A stretch of DNA of 64,000 bases from Flavobacterium indicum GPTSA100-9 = DSM 17447 (GTDB taxonomy: Bacteria > Bacteroidota > Bacteroidia > Flavobacteriales > Flavobacteriaceae), in contig NC_017025.1 of NCBI RefSeq assembly GCF_000455605.1, forward strand, positions 1,922,001 to 1,986,000, given 5' to 3'. Every line of letters starts with the position of its first letter. The stretch's first letter is position 1. Made by a program: the position numbers and the translations under genes. The notes beneath the pieces were generated by a model. That model was not told the origin of the DNA and did not search any database. It was given only the letters and a program-made list of their open reading frames with translations. This document shows, piece after piece, positions 1-8,362 of the stretch.

Positions 1-34
1 AGGGGTGAAATAAACTCTAATTATTATAAAAATA

Positions 35-62
35 AAAAAATCTCCTTATTTGGAGATTTTTT
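35..62. terminator. Bidirectional rho-independent terminator
   Basis: An inverted repeat has arms 35-45 and 52-62, with TCTCC/GGAGA as the strong part, a 6-base loop, and A and T tracts on either side. It can end transcription from either direction and probably closes a gene left of the window. It lies upstream of the tRNA promoter. Confidence 0.75.
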
Positions 63-116
63 TATTCTTCATTATCAGAACTTTAGAAAATAATTGAAAA
101 AATACCTAAAAAAACC

Positions 117-147
117 TTTGGAACTTTAAAAATCTACCCTATATTTG
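117..147 (+). promoter_or_regulatory. Bacteroidota-type promoter of tRNA-Tyr
   Basis: TTTG at 117-120 is followed after exactly 19 bases by TATATTTG at 140-147, which matches the TTTG-N19-TAnnTTTG consensus of the primary sigma factor in Bacteroidota. The predicted transcription start, near 154, is about a dozen bases before the mature tRNA. Confidence 0.85.
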
Positions 148-165
148 CAACCGCTAATCAGGGCT

Positions 166-249
166 GGGGAGATACTCAAGCGGCCAACGAGGGCAGACTG
201 TAAATCTGCTGGGAAACCTTCGCAGGTTCGAATCCTGCTCTCCCCACCA
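166..249 (+). tRNA. tRNA-Tyr (anticodon GTA)
   Basis: The acceptor arm GGGGAGA (166-172) pairs with TCTCCCC (239-245), followed by discriminator A and an encoded CCA (247-249). The anticodon stem GCAGA/TCTGC (193-197 and 205-209) encloses loop CTGTAAA with anticodon GTA at 200-202. The T arm reads GCAGG-TTCGAAT-CCTGC. A long variable arm makes it a class II tRNA, as expected for bacterial tRNA-Tyr. It has its own promoter and terminator, so it is a single-gene unit. Confidence 0.97.
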
Positions 250-253
250 CACT

Positions 254-282
254 AAAGCACTTCGAAAGAAGTGCTTTTTTTT
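254..282 (+). terminator. Terminator of tRNA-Tyr
   Basis: The arms AAAGCACTTC (254-263) and GAAGTGCTTT (268-277) pair perfectly around a GAAA tetraloop, and a T run follows. It sits 5 bases after the encoded CCA. Confidence 0.9.
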
Positions 283-297
283 GTTTACATAAAATAC

Positions 298-324
298 AAA
301 AAAAGCACCAATTATTTGATGCTT
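298..324 (-). terminator. Minus-strand terminator after the SIMPL gene
   Basis: Read on the minus strand, AAGCATC (324-318) pairs with GGTGCTT (309-303) with one G-U pair and an 8-base loop, followed by a T run over 302-298. It ends the rhomboid-SIMPL transcription unit. Confidence 0.7.
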
Positions 325-357
325 CTTTTATATTTACTTTTTATATCATTTATAACT

Positions 358-1047
358 TTATTCCAAAATAAAACTTACTTGCACTGTACTTGTAACTTCT
401 ATTTCACCTACCGCTAAAGTTTCTCTAGTATCTGCTACTTCCATAGCCGCAGCTTTTGCATACATTACTGGTTGTGGATAATAAGTATTTGACTGATCAA
501 AAATAAAAATGGCTTTACCAAGCTTTTGTCCAGGTAACACTGAAAGATAGTCTTCTGCCTTCTTTTTAGCATTTAACATGGCTTTTTTACGTGCTTCTGT
601 TTCGTATTGCTCAATTTTTGATGATTTAAACTCTACTCCATCTATTCTATTTATTCCCGTTTCCATTACATCCATCATGAAAAGGTCATATTTCGACACG
701 TCTTTTAATGTAACTGTTACTGTTTGATTGGCTTCATAAGAATATTTCTTTTTCTCATAATCGTAATTCTTGTACAAGTTCATTTGTGCAGTTTGATAAT
801 CTGCAGTAGGAATATTAAATTTCTTAATGTACTTCAATACTTTATCAATCACAATATCGTTTTGTGCCTTAACTTCTTTAGCATCTTTACCATTATTTTG
901 TACCCCTAACGTAATTACTGCAATATCAGGAGTTACTTTTACTTTACCTTCTCCATTCACAGAAATTTGTGGAATGTTATTTTTTTGTTCTTGACTCATA
1001 GCTCCAAATGTTGTCATCAAGGTTAAAATTAAAATCATTTTTTTCAT
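358..1047 (-). CDS. SIMPL domain-containing secreted protein
   Basis: This 229-residue protein begins with a signal peptide (MKKMILILTLMTTFGAMSQ) and continues with a SIMPL/DUF541 domain, recognised from ISVNGEGKVKVTPDIAVITLGV and the later KKAMLNAKKKAEDYLSVL segment. SIMPL proteins are periplasmic or outer-membrane-associated oligomers of poorly known function, named after a signalling partner of mouse IRAK. The frame is open further upstream but begins at TTG (1092). The ATG at 1047 is chosen because it starts the signal peptide. It follows the rhomboid gene with a 45-base gap and probably shares its transcript. Family assignment is fairly sure; the role is not known. Confidence 0.85.
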   Translation of the reverse strand: MKKMILILTLMTTFGAMSQEQKNNIPQISVNGEGKVKVTPDIAVITLGVQNNGKDAKEVKAQNDIVIDKVLKYIKKFNIPTADYQTAQMNLYKNYDYEKKKYSYEANQTVTVTLKDVSKYDLFMMDVMETGINRIDGVEFKSSKIEQYETEARKKAMLNAKKKAEDYLSVLPGQKLGKAIFIFDQSNTYYPQPVMYAKAAAMEVADTRETLAVGEIEVTSTVQVSFILE

Positions 1048-1092
1048 CGTATATCTATTTAGTTTTTTCTTATAAAACAATAAGTATGCCAA

Positions 1093-1728
1093 TTATATTT
1101 TTTTCAATTTGACCATTACAAATAATACGATAATTGGGATTGACATAACTGCTATAAACAAAGGGTTTTGATAAAGCAATTCGGGCTTTATAAGCAACGT
1201 CAACACTAATCCTCCTAGAGCACCGCCAAAATGAGCCGTATGACCAATATTATCAAATCTGCCTTTCATTCCAAATATCGAATACGCTAAATATAAAACC
1301 GCAAAAACATAGCCCGGCATGGGAATAAAAAATACCAATAACCGAATATTAGGCTCTAATAAAACAGCACTATATATTATTCCAGAAACCGCTCCAGATG
1401 CGCCAATTGCAGAATAATAAGGTTCATTTTTATGAAAGTAATACATGAACAAGCTTCCTAACATCATACTTCCAAAATAAATTAATAGAATATTTCTAGT
1501 TTCAAAATTGGCTAGTAAAATTGGAGAAAAACTCCAAAAAGAAAACATATTAAAAAACAAGTGAAAAAAGTCAGCATGCAAAAATCCAGAAGAAAACAAC
1601 CTGTATTGTTGTCCATATTTTACCGCTGATACATTAAACTTAAATTTTTCAAAAAAAGAAGGATCATTAAATCCTTTTAAACTCACTAAAATTGTGGCAC
1701 CAATAATGAAATAAGTAATAGGAAACAT
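1093..1728 (-). CDS. Rhomboid family intramembrane serine protease
   Basis: The 211-residue protein is almost entirely hydrophobic with about six membrane segments. The rhomboid signature is complete: GASG (serine in IGASGAVSG, around residue 102) and the partner histidine in GHTAHFGGALGG near residue 160. An HxxxN-type element, HLFFNMFSFW, lies in the second helix. Rhomboids cut single-pass membrane proteins within the lipid bilayer; the substrate cannot be told from the sequence. The ATG at 1728 starts the first helix directly. It is divergent from the acyltransferase at 1801 and is followed by the SIMPL gene. Confidence 0.92.
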   Translation of the reverse strand: MFPITYFIIGATILVSLKGFNDPSFFEKFKFNVSAVKYGQQYRLFSSGFLHADFFHLFFNMFSFWSFSPILLANFETRNILLIYFGSMMLGSLFMYYFHKNEPYYSAIGASGAVSGIIYSAVLLEPNIRLLVFFIPMPGYVFAVLYLAYSIFGMKGRFDNIGHTAHFGGALGGLVLTLLIKPELLYQNPLFIAVMSIPIIVLFVMVKLKKI

Positions 1729-1778
1729 AATATAAAGTTAAAAGATAAAGGTACTATTTTTAAACTAATACAAAATAG

Positions 1779-1786
1779 TATATTTG
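1779..1786 (+). promoter_or_regulatory. -7 box (TATATTTG) before the acyltransferase gene
   Basis: TATATTTG matches TAnnTTTG and lies 14 bases before the ATG at 1801, giving a very short leader. No clear TTG element was found at the usual distance upstream. Confidence 0.55.
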
Positions 1787-1800
1787 TAAAAAATAGTTAC

Positions 1801-2679
1801 ATGCAATTTCTACTCTATATTTTAGTTTACCCTATTTTATGGCTGATTTCTATACTGCCGTTTCCTCTTTTTTATTTATTTTCTGATTGTATTTGTTTTC
1901 TAGTGTATCGCGTTATTGGTTATAGAAAAAAAACAGTAAGAGCAAATATTGCTTTAACACTTCCGCATTTAACAACACAAGAACAAAGAAAAATTGAAAG
2001 AAAATTTTATAGTCATATGTGTGATCTATTTTTGGAAATGATAAAAACATTAACTATAACAAAATCAGAAATTCAAAAACGATTTCAGTTTACAAATTTG
2101 GAATTATTCCACGAATATGAATTAAAAAACAAAAGCATTATATTATTCTATGCGCATTATGCTAGTTATGAATGGTCTATTGCTTTAGGAACGCATATAA
2201 ATATTAAAGGGTTTGGCATTTATAAAAAAATTCAGAACAAGTATTTTGATAATTTAGTTAAAAAAATACGTTCTCGATTTGATGCTGTCTTAATTGATAC
2301 TAAAAACACTGTTAAAGAAGTAGTTGAAAATGAAGAAAAAGGAATAAAAGGCGTTTACGGTTTTATTAGTGATCAAAATCCAAAACCAAATAAAGCACAA
2401 TTATGGGATAAATTTATGGGATATACGGTTCCAATTCATACTGGTGGTGAAATGTTAGCTCGAAAATTAGATATGAATGTATTGTATATGAAAATTGAAA
2501 AAGTGAAACGTGGACATTATTTGGCTACATTCATTCCTTTAAGTGATAACATACAAAATGAGCCTGAATTTGAAGTGTCAAGAAAATTCATAAAAGAAGT
2601 TGAAAAACAAATATATGAAGCCCCTGAATTTTACTTATGGACACATAAACGTTGGAAACATAAAAAAGAAAGCTTGTAA
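1801..2679 (+). CDS. LpxL/HtrB-like lysophospholipid acyltransferase
   Basis: This 292-residue protein has an N-terminal membrane anchor (about residues 5-40) and an acyltransferase domain of the lipid A biosynthesis family. The catalytic HX4E motif is visible as H-YASY-E in YAHYASYEWS near residue 120. Members transfer a secondary acyl chain to lipid A or to an ornithine or glycine lipid at the inner membrane; the exact substrate here is open. The ATG at 1801 starts the hydrophobic anchor. The stop codon lies inside the long terminator palindrome shared with the convergent aminotransferase gene. Confidence 0.85.
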   Translation: MQFLLYILVYPILWLISILPFPLFYLFSDCICFLVYRVIGYRKKTVRANIALTLPHLTTQEQRKIERKFYSHMCDLFLEMIKTLTITKSEIQKRFQFTNLELFHEYELKNKSIILFYAHYASYEWSIALGTHINIKGFGIYKKIQNKYFDNLVKKIRSRFDAVLIDTKNTVKEVVENEEKGIKGVYGFISDQNPKPNKAQLWDKFMGYTVPIHTGGEMLARKLDMNVLYMKIEKVKRGHYLATFIPLSDNIQNEPEFEVSRKFIKEVEKQIYEAPEFYLWTHKRWKHKKESL

Positions 2680-2699
2680 AATTTACAAGCTTTCTTTTT
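2663..2699. terminator. Long bidirectional terminator between convergent genes
   Basis: The arms 2663-2680 and 2682-2699 are perfect 18-bp inverted repeats around one base (2681), with A-rich and T-rich ends. The left arm includes the last codons and the stop (2677-2679) of the acyltransferase gene. Confidence 0.9.
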
Positions 2700-2703
2700 A
2701 GTA

Positions 2704-4188
2704 TTAATTAAACCACGAATGGACTTTTTCTTTTATTGAAGATATGGCTCCTTTAAATGTAAATTCATTCGTTTTTGGATTGTATTCATAATCAGTGGCC
2801 CAATTTTTAAAGTTTTCAGCTAATTGAATAATAGCATCACAAACAAATTGAATTTCTTCTGAAGTTGTTGTTGGATGTATCGACATTCTAATCCAACCTG
2901 GTTTACGTTCTAAATCTCCTGACGTAATACTGCATGTAATGGCATTTGAAGTTTCTTGATCAACGTGTAATAAATAATGACCATAAGTACCCGCACAACT
3001 ACAACCACCACGTGTTTGAATTCCAAAACGATCATTCAATAATTTCACCCCTAAATTATAATGTAAATCATCAATATAAAAGGAAATTACACCTAACCTA
3101 TCTTTGTGTTGTCCGGCTAAAATAGTAATATTAGCAACCGTTGATAAACGATCAAAAACATATTCAACAATTTCGTGTTCTCTATCTAAAATGTTTTGAA
3201 CCCCCATTTTCTCCTTTAACTGAATAGCTAAAGCTGTTTTTATTACTTGCAAGAAACCAGGAGTACCTCCGTCTTCTCTTTCTTCAATATTATCGATGTA
3301 TTTATGCTCTCCCCAAGGATTTGTCCAACTCACTGTTCCCCCACCTGGACAATCGGGTACATTATTTTTGTATAAGTTTTTATTAAAAATCAATACTCCT
3401 GAAGTTCCAGGACCTCCTAAAAATTTATGTGGCGAAAAGAAAATAGCATCTAAATAAGCTTCTGGATCTTTTGGATGCATATCAATGGCTACATAAGGTC
3501 CTGAACATGCAAAATCTACAAAACATACGCCTCCGTGTTGGTGCATAATTTTTGCCACTTCATGATAAGGTGTTTGAATACCTGTAACATTGGAACAAGA
3601 AGTAATAGAGGCAATTTTAAAACTTCTATTTTCGTATTGTTGTACTAATTTTTTAAAATTTTCTACACAAAACAATCCCTCTTCAGTAGCTGGAATAACA
3701 ACAACATCTGCAATTGTTTCTAACCAAGAAGTCTGATTGGAATGGTGTTCCATATGAGAAATAAAAACAATAGGTCTTATTTCTTGCGGAATTGAAGTAT
3801 ACTCTTTTAAATTTTCAGAAACACGTAAGCCTAAAATACGTTGCAATTTGTTTACCACACCAGTCATACCTGTTCCATCGGTAATCAACACATCATTTTC
3901 ATTAGCATTGACATGATGTTTAATAATATGACGCGCTTCATGATAAGCCATAGTCATAGCTGTACCTGTAACCGAAGTTTCAGTATGGGTATTCGCAACA
4001 AAAGGACCAAATTGGTTCATTAACTTTTCTTCAATGGGTCTGTAAAGTCTTCCACTGGCTGTCCAATCTGTATATATAATTTTTTTGGTACCAAATGGTG
4101 AATCAAAATCTTGATTTATACCAATGATATCGTTTCTAAACGTCTCAAAATAGTGTTCTAGTTGTGTTTTTGTTGTAGTAACTGACAT
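2704..4188 (-). CDS. Class V PLP-dependent aminotransferase, cysteine desulfurase-like
   Basis: The 494-residue protein has the class V fold. The Schiff-base lysine lies in FFSPHKFLGGPGTSGV, preceded by the cofactor-binding aspartate in GGVCFVDFACSGPY. A cysteine-rich RGGCSCAGTYGHYLL loop sits where cysteine desulfurases carry their sulfur-accepting cysteine. It may be a desulfurase or selenocysteine-lyase-like enzyme, but at over 490 residues it is longer than IscS or SufS (about 400), and no Fe-S assembly genes are nearby. The frame opens at TTG (4209); the ATG at 4188 is preferred. It converges with the acyltransferase. Confidence 0.85.
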   Translation of the reverse strand: MSVTTTKTQLEHYFETFRNDIIGINQDFDSPFGTKKIIYTDWTASGRLYRPIEEKLMNQFGPFVANTHTETSVTGTAMTMAYHEARHIIKHHVNANENDVLITDGTGMTGVVNKLQRILGLRVSENLKEYTSIPQEIRPIVFISHMEHHSNQTSWLETIADVVVIPATEEGLFCVENFKKLVQQYENRSFKIASITSCSNVTGIQTPYHEVAKIMHQHGGVCFVDFACSGPYVAIDMHPKDPEAYLDAIFFSPHKFLGGPGTSGVLIFNKNLYKNNVPDCPGGGTVSWTNPWGEHKYIDNIEEREDGGTPGFLQVIKTALAIQLKEKMGVQNILDREHEIVEYVFDRLSTVANITILAGQHKDRLGVISFYIDDLHYNLGVKLLNDRFGIQTRGGCSCAGTYGHYLLHVDQETSNAITCSITSGDLERKPGWIRMSIHPTTTSEEIQFVCDAIIQLAENFKNWATDYEYNPKTNEFTFKGAISSIKEKVHSWFN

Positions 4189-4262
4189 GATTTGAAAATT
4201 TGCTTTCAAAGATACTAATTTTGAAAATGTATAATTAAAATTTTTAATCCAATTTTAATTAG

Positions 4263-4270
4263 TAACTTTG
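4263..4270 (+). promoter_or_regulatory. -7 box (TAACTTTG) before the selO gene
   Basis: TAACTTTG matches TAnnTTTG and ends 19 bases before the ATG at 4290. This supports that start over the GTG at 4278, which would lie at or next to the transcription start. No clear -33 element was seen. Confidence 0.55.
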
Positions 4271-4289
4271 GATATATGTGACAAATGCT

Positions 4290-5846
4290 ATGAATATGCC
4301 CTTATTTAAAAATAATTTCACCTCCAATTTAGTTGCCGATTCCATAACTGATAATTATGTACGATTAGTACCCGCTGCTCATTTTTCTTATGTGAATCCA
4401 ATTACACCCACTCAACCTTTTTTAATTCATTCCAGTAAAGAGGTTGCTGATATATTAAATTTAAATGTTGACTATATTCAATCGAATGAATTTACATCGG
4501 TATTTTCAGGTACATCTTTGGGAGACAATTCTAAACCGTTTGCCATGAATTATGCCGGACATCAATTTGGTAATTGGGCAGGGCAATTAGGCGATGGAAG
4601 AGCTATCAACTTAGGAGAAATCAACAATTGGTCCATCCAACTCAAAGGAGCAGGCCCAACACCTTATTCTCGAAGAGGCGACGGATTTGCAGTTTTACGT
4701 TCGTCTATCCGTGAATATTTGTGTAGTGAAGCAATGCATTACTTAGGCATACCCACAACACGTGCGCTAGCCTTATTTCTAACAGGTGACGATGTCATGC
4801 GCGACATGTTATATAACGGTAATCCGGCATTAGAAAAAGGAGCTATTGTTTGTAGGGTGGCACCAAGTTTTATTCGTTTTGGTAATTTTGAACTATTTGC
4901 TTCACAAGGAGATCTTGACAACCTAAAAAAGTTAGCAGATTATACTATTGATACTTATTTTCCTGAAATCACAAGTCAGGATAAACAAAGATACATTGAC
5001 TTATTAAAACTCGTTACAGATAAAACATTAGATTTAGTTATCCATTGGCAACGCGTTGGGTTTGTTCACGGAGTGATGAATACTGATAATATGTCAATTC
5101 ATGGAATTACCATTGATTATGGTCCGTATGGATGGTTAGAAGACTTTAACTTAGAATGGACTCCTAATACTACTGATCGAGAAAACAGAAGGTATCGTTT
5201 TGGAAACCAACCAGATATTATGCTTTGGAACTTGTATCAATTCGCTAATTCACTGTACCCACTCATTGAAGAAACAGCACCTTTAGAAAGTATCCTTACT
5301 TCTTTTGCTTCAAATTATGAAAATCGTTTTTTAGGAATGATGTGCAGTAAAATTGGATGTGAAAATCATAACGATTCAACACATAAATTGGTTTATCAAT
5401 TATTGGAATGTTTGCAACTTTCAGAAACCGATATGACTATTTTTTTTAGATTATTAAGCACCGTCAATTTACAAGACTATCCGGACAGTGCCTTATCAAA
5501 AATAAGTCCTGCATTTTATTTACCAAATGAAATCGACGGATCTATTAAAGAACGCTGGTTAAATTGGATGGAAGACTATCTAAAACAAATTAATTCTCAA
5601 GGTGTATTGGATGAAGTGCGTAAAGTAAAAATGAATGCAATCAATCCTAAATATGTGCTAAGAAACTATATGGCACAATTAGCTATAGATGAAGCCAATA
5701 CAGGAAAATATGAAATGATTGATGAATTTTTTGAACTCTTAAAAAAGCCATACGCTGAACAACCTGAAATGGAAAAATGGTTTGCCAAAAGACCGGATTG
5801 GGCAAGAACAAAAGTAGGCTGTTCCATGTTGAGTTGCAGTTCGTAA
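4290..5846 (+). CDS. selO: SelO (YdiU/UPF0061) protein adenylyltransferase
   Basis: The 518-residue protein carries the SelO pseudokinase signatures: FAMNYAGHQFGNWAGQLGDG, LKGAGPTPYSRRGDG, HGVMNTDNMS and DYGPYGWLEDF. SelO proteins bind ATP in a flipped orientation and transfer AMP to Ser, Thr or Tyr of target proteins, and are linked to redox stress. The conserved C-terminal tail GCSMLSCSS ends with a cysteine where animal SelO has selenocysteine. An in-frame GTG lies 12 bases upstream, but the ATG at 4290 fits the -7 box better. Two small genes follow closely and are probably co-transcribed. Confidence 0.93.
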   Translation: MNMPLFKNNFTSNLVADSITDNYVRLVPAAHFSYVNPITPTQPFLIHSSKEVADILNLNVDYIQSNEFTSVFSGTSLGDNSKPFAMNYAGHQFGNWAGQLGDGRAINLGEINNWSIQLKGAGPTPYSRRGDGFAVLRSSIREYLCSEAMHYLGIPTTRALALFLTGDDVMRDMLYNGNPALEKGAIVCRVAPSFIRFGNFELFASQGDLDNLKKLADYTIDTYFPEITSQDKQRYIDLLKLVTDKTLDLVIHWQRVGFVHGVMNTDNMSIHGITIDYGPYGWLEDFNLEWTPNTTDRENRRYRFGNQPDIMLWNLYQFANSLYPLIEETAPLESILTSFASNYENRFLGMMCSKIGCENHNDSTHKLVYQLLECLQLSETDMTIFFRLLSTVNLQDYPDSALSKISPAFYLPNEIDGSIKERWLNWMEDYLKQINSQGVLDEVRKVKMNAINPKYVLRNYMAQLAIDEANTGKYEMIDEFFELLKKPYAEQPEMEKWFAKRPDWARTKVGCSMLSCSS

Positions 5847-5856
5847 ACTACATATT

Positions 5857-6201
5857 ATGAATGAATTAGAACGCTATTACATCAACCAACCTGAGGAAAT
5901 AAAAGCTAAATTAATTTCTATAAGGAATTTCATTTTAGAAATGGAACCTAATGCTAATGAAGTCATCAGATACGGAATTCCAACTTTGAAAATAAGCAAT
6001 AAAAATCTGATTCATTATGCCGGATTTAAAAATCATATAGGGTTTTACCCGGGTGCAGAAGCAATTAACGTTTTTAAAGAGCATATTCAAAATTATAAAA
6101 CCTCAAAAGGAACCATTCAATTTCCAAATGAAAATCCAATTCCTTTTGATTTGATAAAAAAAATAATCGAATTTAGAAGTAAACAAATCGAACTAGAATA
6201 A
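5857..6201 (+). CDS. DUF1801 domain-containing protein (YdhG-like)
   Basis: A small soluble protein of 114 residues with the DUF1801 pattern: an N-terminal helix pair, then VIRYGIPTLKI, HYAGFKNHIGFYPG and a C-terminal helix KKIIEFRSKQIE. Some relatives have been called frataxin-like iron chaperones, but function in this group is not established. It begins 10 bases after selO, and its TAA stop overlaps the ATG of the next gene by one base, so the three genes look like an operon. Confidence 0.88.
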   Translation: MNELERYYINQPEEIKAKLISIRNFILEMEPNANEVIRYGIPTLKISNKNLIHYAGFKNHIGFYPGAEAINVFKEHIQNYKTSKGTIQFPNENPIPFDLIKKIIEFRSKQIELE

Positions 6202-6647
6202 TGGCATTAGTTAAATTAATTTTTCAAATAGATATTCAAGCTGAACCAAAAAAAATATGGAAGGCCTTATGGGATAAAGAAAATTATACCACATGGTGTA
6301 ATGCGTTTTGCGAAGGCACTTACTACGAATCGGATTTTAATGAAGGAGACCGTATTCATTTTATAGCTCCTAATGGAGATGGAATGTATGCCGATATTGA
6401 AGAAAAAATTGAAAATGAATATATTGCTTTTTGTCATTTGGGCGAACTTAAAAACTACGAAGAACAGCCATTAAACGATGACACTATGGAATGGACGGGC
6501 GCAACAGAAGATTATAGAATTATTCCAAAAGACAACTTTAATACGCTTGAAGTTACCATAGATACTATGGAAAATTATTTAGAATACTTTAAAACTCATT
6601 TCCCAAAAGGCTTAGAAAAAGTAAAGGAAATAGCCGAACAATTGTAA
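6201..6647 (+). CDS. SRPBCC / AHSA1-like domain protein
   Basis: This 148-residue protein has the START-like SRPBCC fold of the activator of Hsp90 ATPase C-terminal type: an N-terminal strand IFQIDIQAEPKKIWKALWD, then TTWCNAFCEGTYYESDFNEGD and GDGMYADIEEKIENEYIAF, with a long C-terminal helix. Such proteins bind hydrophobic ligands in a cavity; no ligand can be named. The ATG overlaps the stop of the DUF1801 gene (TAATG), which indicates translational coupling. Confidence 0.87.
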   Translation: MALVKLIFQIDIQAEPKKIWKALWDKENYTTWCNAFCEGTYYESDFNEGDRIHFIAPNGDGMYADIEEKIENEYIAFCHLGELKNYEEQPLNDDTMEWTGATEDYRIIPKDNFNTLEVTIDTMENYLEYFKTHFPKGLEKVKEIAEQL

Positions 6648-6654
6648 ATAAAAA

Positions 6655-6703
6655 ACCATTAAGAAATGTACTTAATAACAGTTGAATTTCTTAATGGTCG
6701 TTT
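6655..6703. terminator. Terminator between convergent genes
   Basis: The arms ACCATTAAGAAAT (6655-6667) and ATTTCTTAATGGT (6686-6698) pair perfectly over 13 bp with an 18-base loop, flanked by an A run on the left and CG plus a T run on the right. It can serve both the SRPBCC gene and the GlmU-like gene. Confidence 0.75.
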
Positions 6704-6725
6704 TTATATGTTTGATTACTTTTTA

Positions 6726-7898
6726 TTACTCGTTTCTGTATTTTTTAGTTTCTTCAAAAACATGTTCTAGGATTTTGGCGTCTTCCGAAGTGAAATCTAT
6801 ATGTCTTCTACTCATTACAATTCTAGCCGTTTCAAAGGCCTTTTTAGTAATGTAAGTCATGAATCCAGAAGCACCACCCCAGCTAAAACTTGGAACAAAA
6901 TTTCTTGGGAAACCACTACCAAAAATATTGGCACTAACTCCAATTACTGTTCCCGTATTAAACATGGTATTGATCCCACATTTACTATGATCTCCCATCA
7001 TTAATCCACAAAATTGAAGACCTGTTTTTTCAAAACGTTCCGATTCATAACTCCAAAGCTTTACTTCCTCATAGTTATTTTTCAAATTAGAATTATTACT
7101 ATCTGCACCTATATTACACCATTCTCCTAACACAGAATTCCCTAAGAAACCATCGTGACCTTTGTTTGAGTAGGCAAACATAACAGAATTATTTACTTCT
7201 CCTCCTACCCTACAATGTGGACCTACTGTTGTGGCACCATAAATTTTTGTAGCTAGTTTTACTTGTGCTTCTTCACCCAAAGCAAAAGGTCCACGGATAA
7301 CAGAACCTTCCATGATTTCAGCATTTCTACCAATATAAATCGGTCCAGTAGAAGCATTTAGGGTTACAAACTCCAATTTTGCTCCTTCTTCTATAAATAC
7401 ATTTTCAGGGGCTATTACATTGACCGATTTTGGTATGGGTTGCGAAAAACGATCTTCGGTTAACAACTCAAAATCTTCACGAATGGCGGCGTCATTTTTC
7501 TGGAAAATATCCCAAGTATGCTCAATTCGCAAACATTCATCTGTATATTCAATAATTTCATACGTGTCAAAATCAACTTCTTGCCCTTCCTTGGTATAGA
7601 AAGCTAAAACTTCATCATCATAAAAAATAGCTTGATTTTCCTCTAAATTACGGACCATTTCAGCTAAAACTTGGTTCGGTAAAAAAGAAGCATTAATGAT
7701 TACATTTTCTTCCATTTCTACCATTGGATATTTTTCAGACAAGTATTCTTCTGTAATTGTAGTGGTAGTGTAGCCCAAATATTTCTCCCATTTTTCACGA
7801 ATGGTCAAAATTCCCACACGAATATCAGCTACCGGTCTAGTAAAAGTAAAAGGCAACAACGCATTACGCACGTTACCATCAAAAAGAATATAATTCAT
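6726..7898 (-). CDS. GlmU-like protein with left-handed beta-helix domain
   Basis: The 390-residue protein resembles bifunctional GlmU in layout: an N-terminal nucleotidyltransferase-like part (about 1-170) and a C-terminal hexapeptide-repeat beta-helix (about 175-340, e.g. EGAKLEF, GRNAEIMEGSVIRGPF, MGDHSKCGINTMFNTGTVIG). The N-terminus reads ILFDGNVRNALLPFTFTRP and lacks the LxxGxGTRM nucleotide-binding loop, so the first domain may be inactive or specialised. It may act on nucleotide sugars or be a sugar acetyltransferase relative. It lies downstream of L31 on the same strand, but the L31 terminator separates them. Confidence 0.83.
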   Translation of the reverse strand: MNYILFDGNVRNALLPFTFTRPVADIRVGILTIREKWEKYLGYTTTTITEEYLSEKYPMVEMEENVIINASFLPNQVLAEMVRNLEENQAIFYDDEVLAFYTKEGQEVDFDTYEIIEYTDECLRIEHTWDIFQKNDAAIREDFELLTEDRFSQPIPKSVNVIAPENVFIEEGAKLEFVTLNASTGPIYIGRNAEIMEGSVIRGPFALGEEAQVKLATKIYGATTVGPHCRVGGEVNNSVMFAYSNKGHDGFLGNSVLGEWCNIGADSNNSNLKNNYEEVKLWSYESERFEKTGLQFCGLMMGDHSKCGINTMFNTGTVIGVSANIFGSGFPRNFVPSFSWGGASGFMTYITKKAFETARIVMSRRHIDFTSEDAKILEHVFEETKKYRNE

Positions 7899-7953
7899 GG
7901 TTTTGTTTTTCTAAGTAAAGATTCAAAGTTAATGGATTTGTAGAAGAAAACCA

Positions 7954-7982
7954 TAAAAAAAGCCTCGAAAAAATCGAGGCTT
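7954..7982 (-). terminator. Terminator of the L31 gene
   Basis: AGCCTCGA (7961-7968) and TCGAGGCT (7974-7981) form a perfect 8-bp stem with a 5-base loop. On the minus strand a T run over 7960-7954 follows. Confidence 0.88.
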
Positions 7983-8003
7983 CTGTATGAATAGGAAATT
8001 CTA

Positions 8004-8255
8004 TTATTTTTGGAATTTCGCGTATTTGTTTTTGAATTTGTCGATACGACCTGCTGTATCGATTAATTTAGATTTACCTGTATAGAAAGGGTGAGAAGTT
8101 CTAGAAATCTCCATTTTAAATACTGGGTATTCTACACCATCAACTGTGATTGTTTCTTTAGTTTCAACTGTTGATTTAGTGATGAATACGTCTTCATTTG
8201 ACATATCTTTGAATGCTACTAATCTGTAATTTTCTGGGTGAATACCTTTTTTCAT
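8004..8255 (-). CDS. rpmE2: 50S ribosomal protein L31, type B
   Basis: The 83-residue protein matches type B L31: MKKGIHPENYRLVAFKDMSN at the N-terminus and SRTSHPFYTGKSKLIDTAGR towards the end. It has no cysteine, so it lacks the zinc-binding CxxC pairs of type A L31. It is a component of the large ribosomal subunit. It is a single gene with its own promoter about 110 bases upstream and a strong terminator, with a long leader between. Confidence 0.97.
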   Translation of the reverse strand: MKKGIHPENYRLVAFKDMSNEDVFITKSTVETKETITVDGVEYPVFKMEISRTSHPFYTGKSKLIDTAGRIDKFKNKYAKFQK

Positions 8256-8362
8256 GATAAATCTTTTTAAATTTATGATTATAACTCGTTTCGCGGCTTT
8301 TAAAATTTAAAAGGTGTAAACGCTTTATAACCTTTTGTTATACTTTTTTCTAATTTGAGGTG
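8256..8362 (-). promoter_or_regulatory. About 100-nt leader of the L31 gene
   Basis: The segment between the predicted start (near 8356) and the L31 ATG is about 100 bases and has no frame of note. On the minus strand it holds an AT-rich near-palindrome CTTTTAAATTTTAAAAG and a more GC-rich patch with CCGCG. Ribosomal-protein leaders often mediate autogenous control, so a regulatory role is plausible, but no known L31 leader structure could be matched by eye. Confidence 0.35.

Noticed and set aside
1048..1092. N-terminal extension of the SIMPL protein
   Set aside because: It begins at TTG and puts 15 residues before a clear signal peptide.
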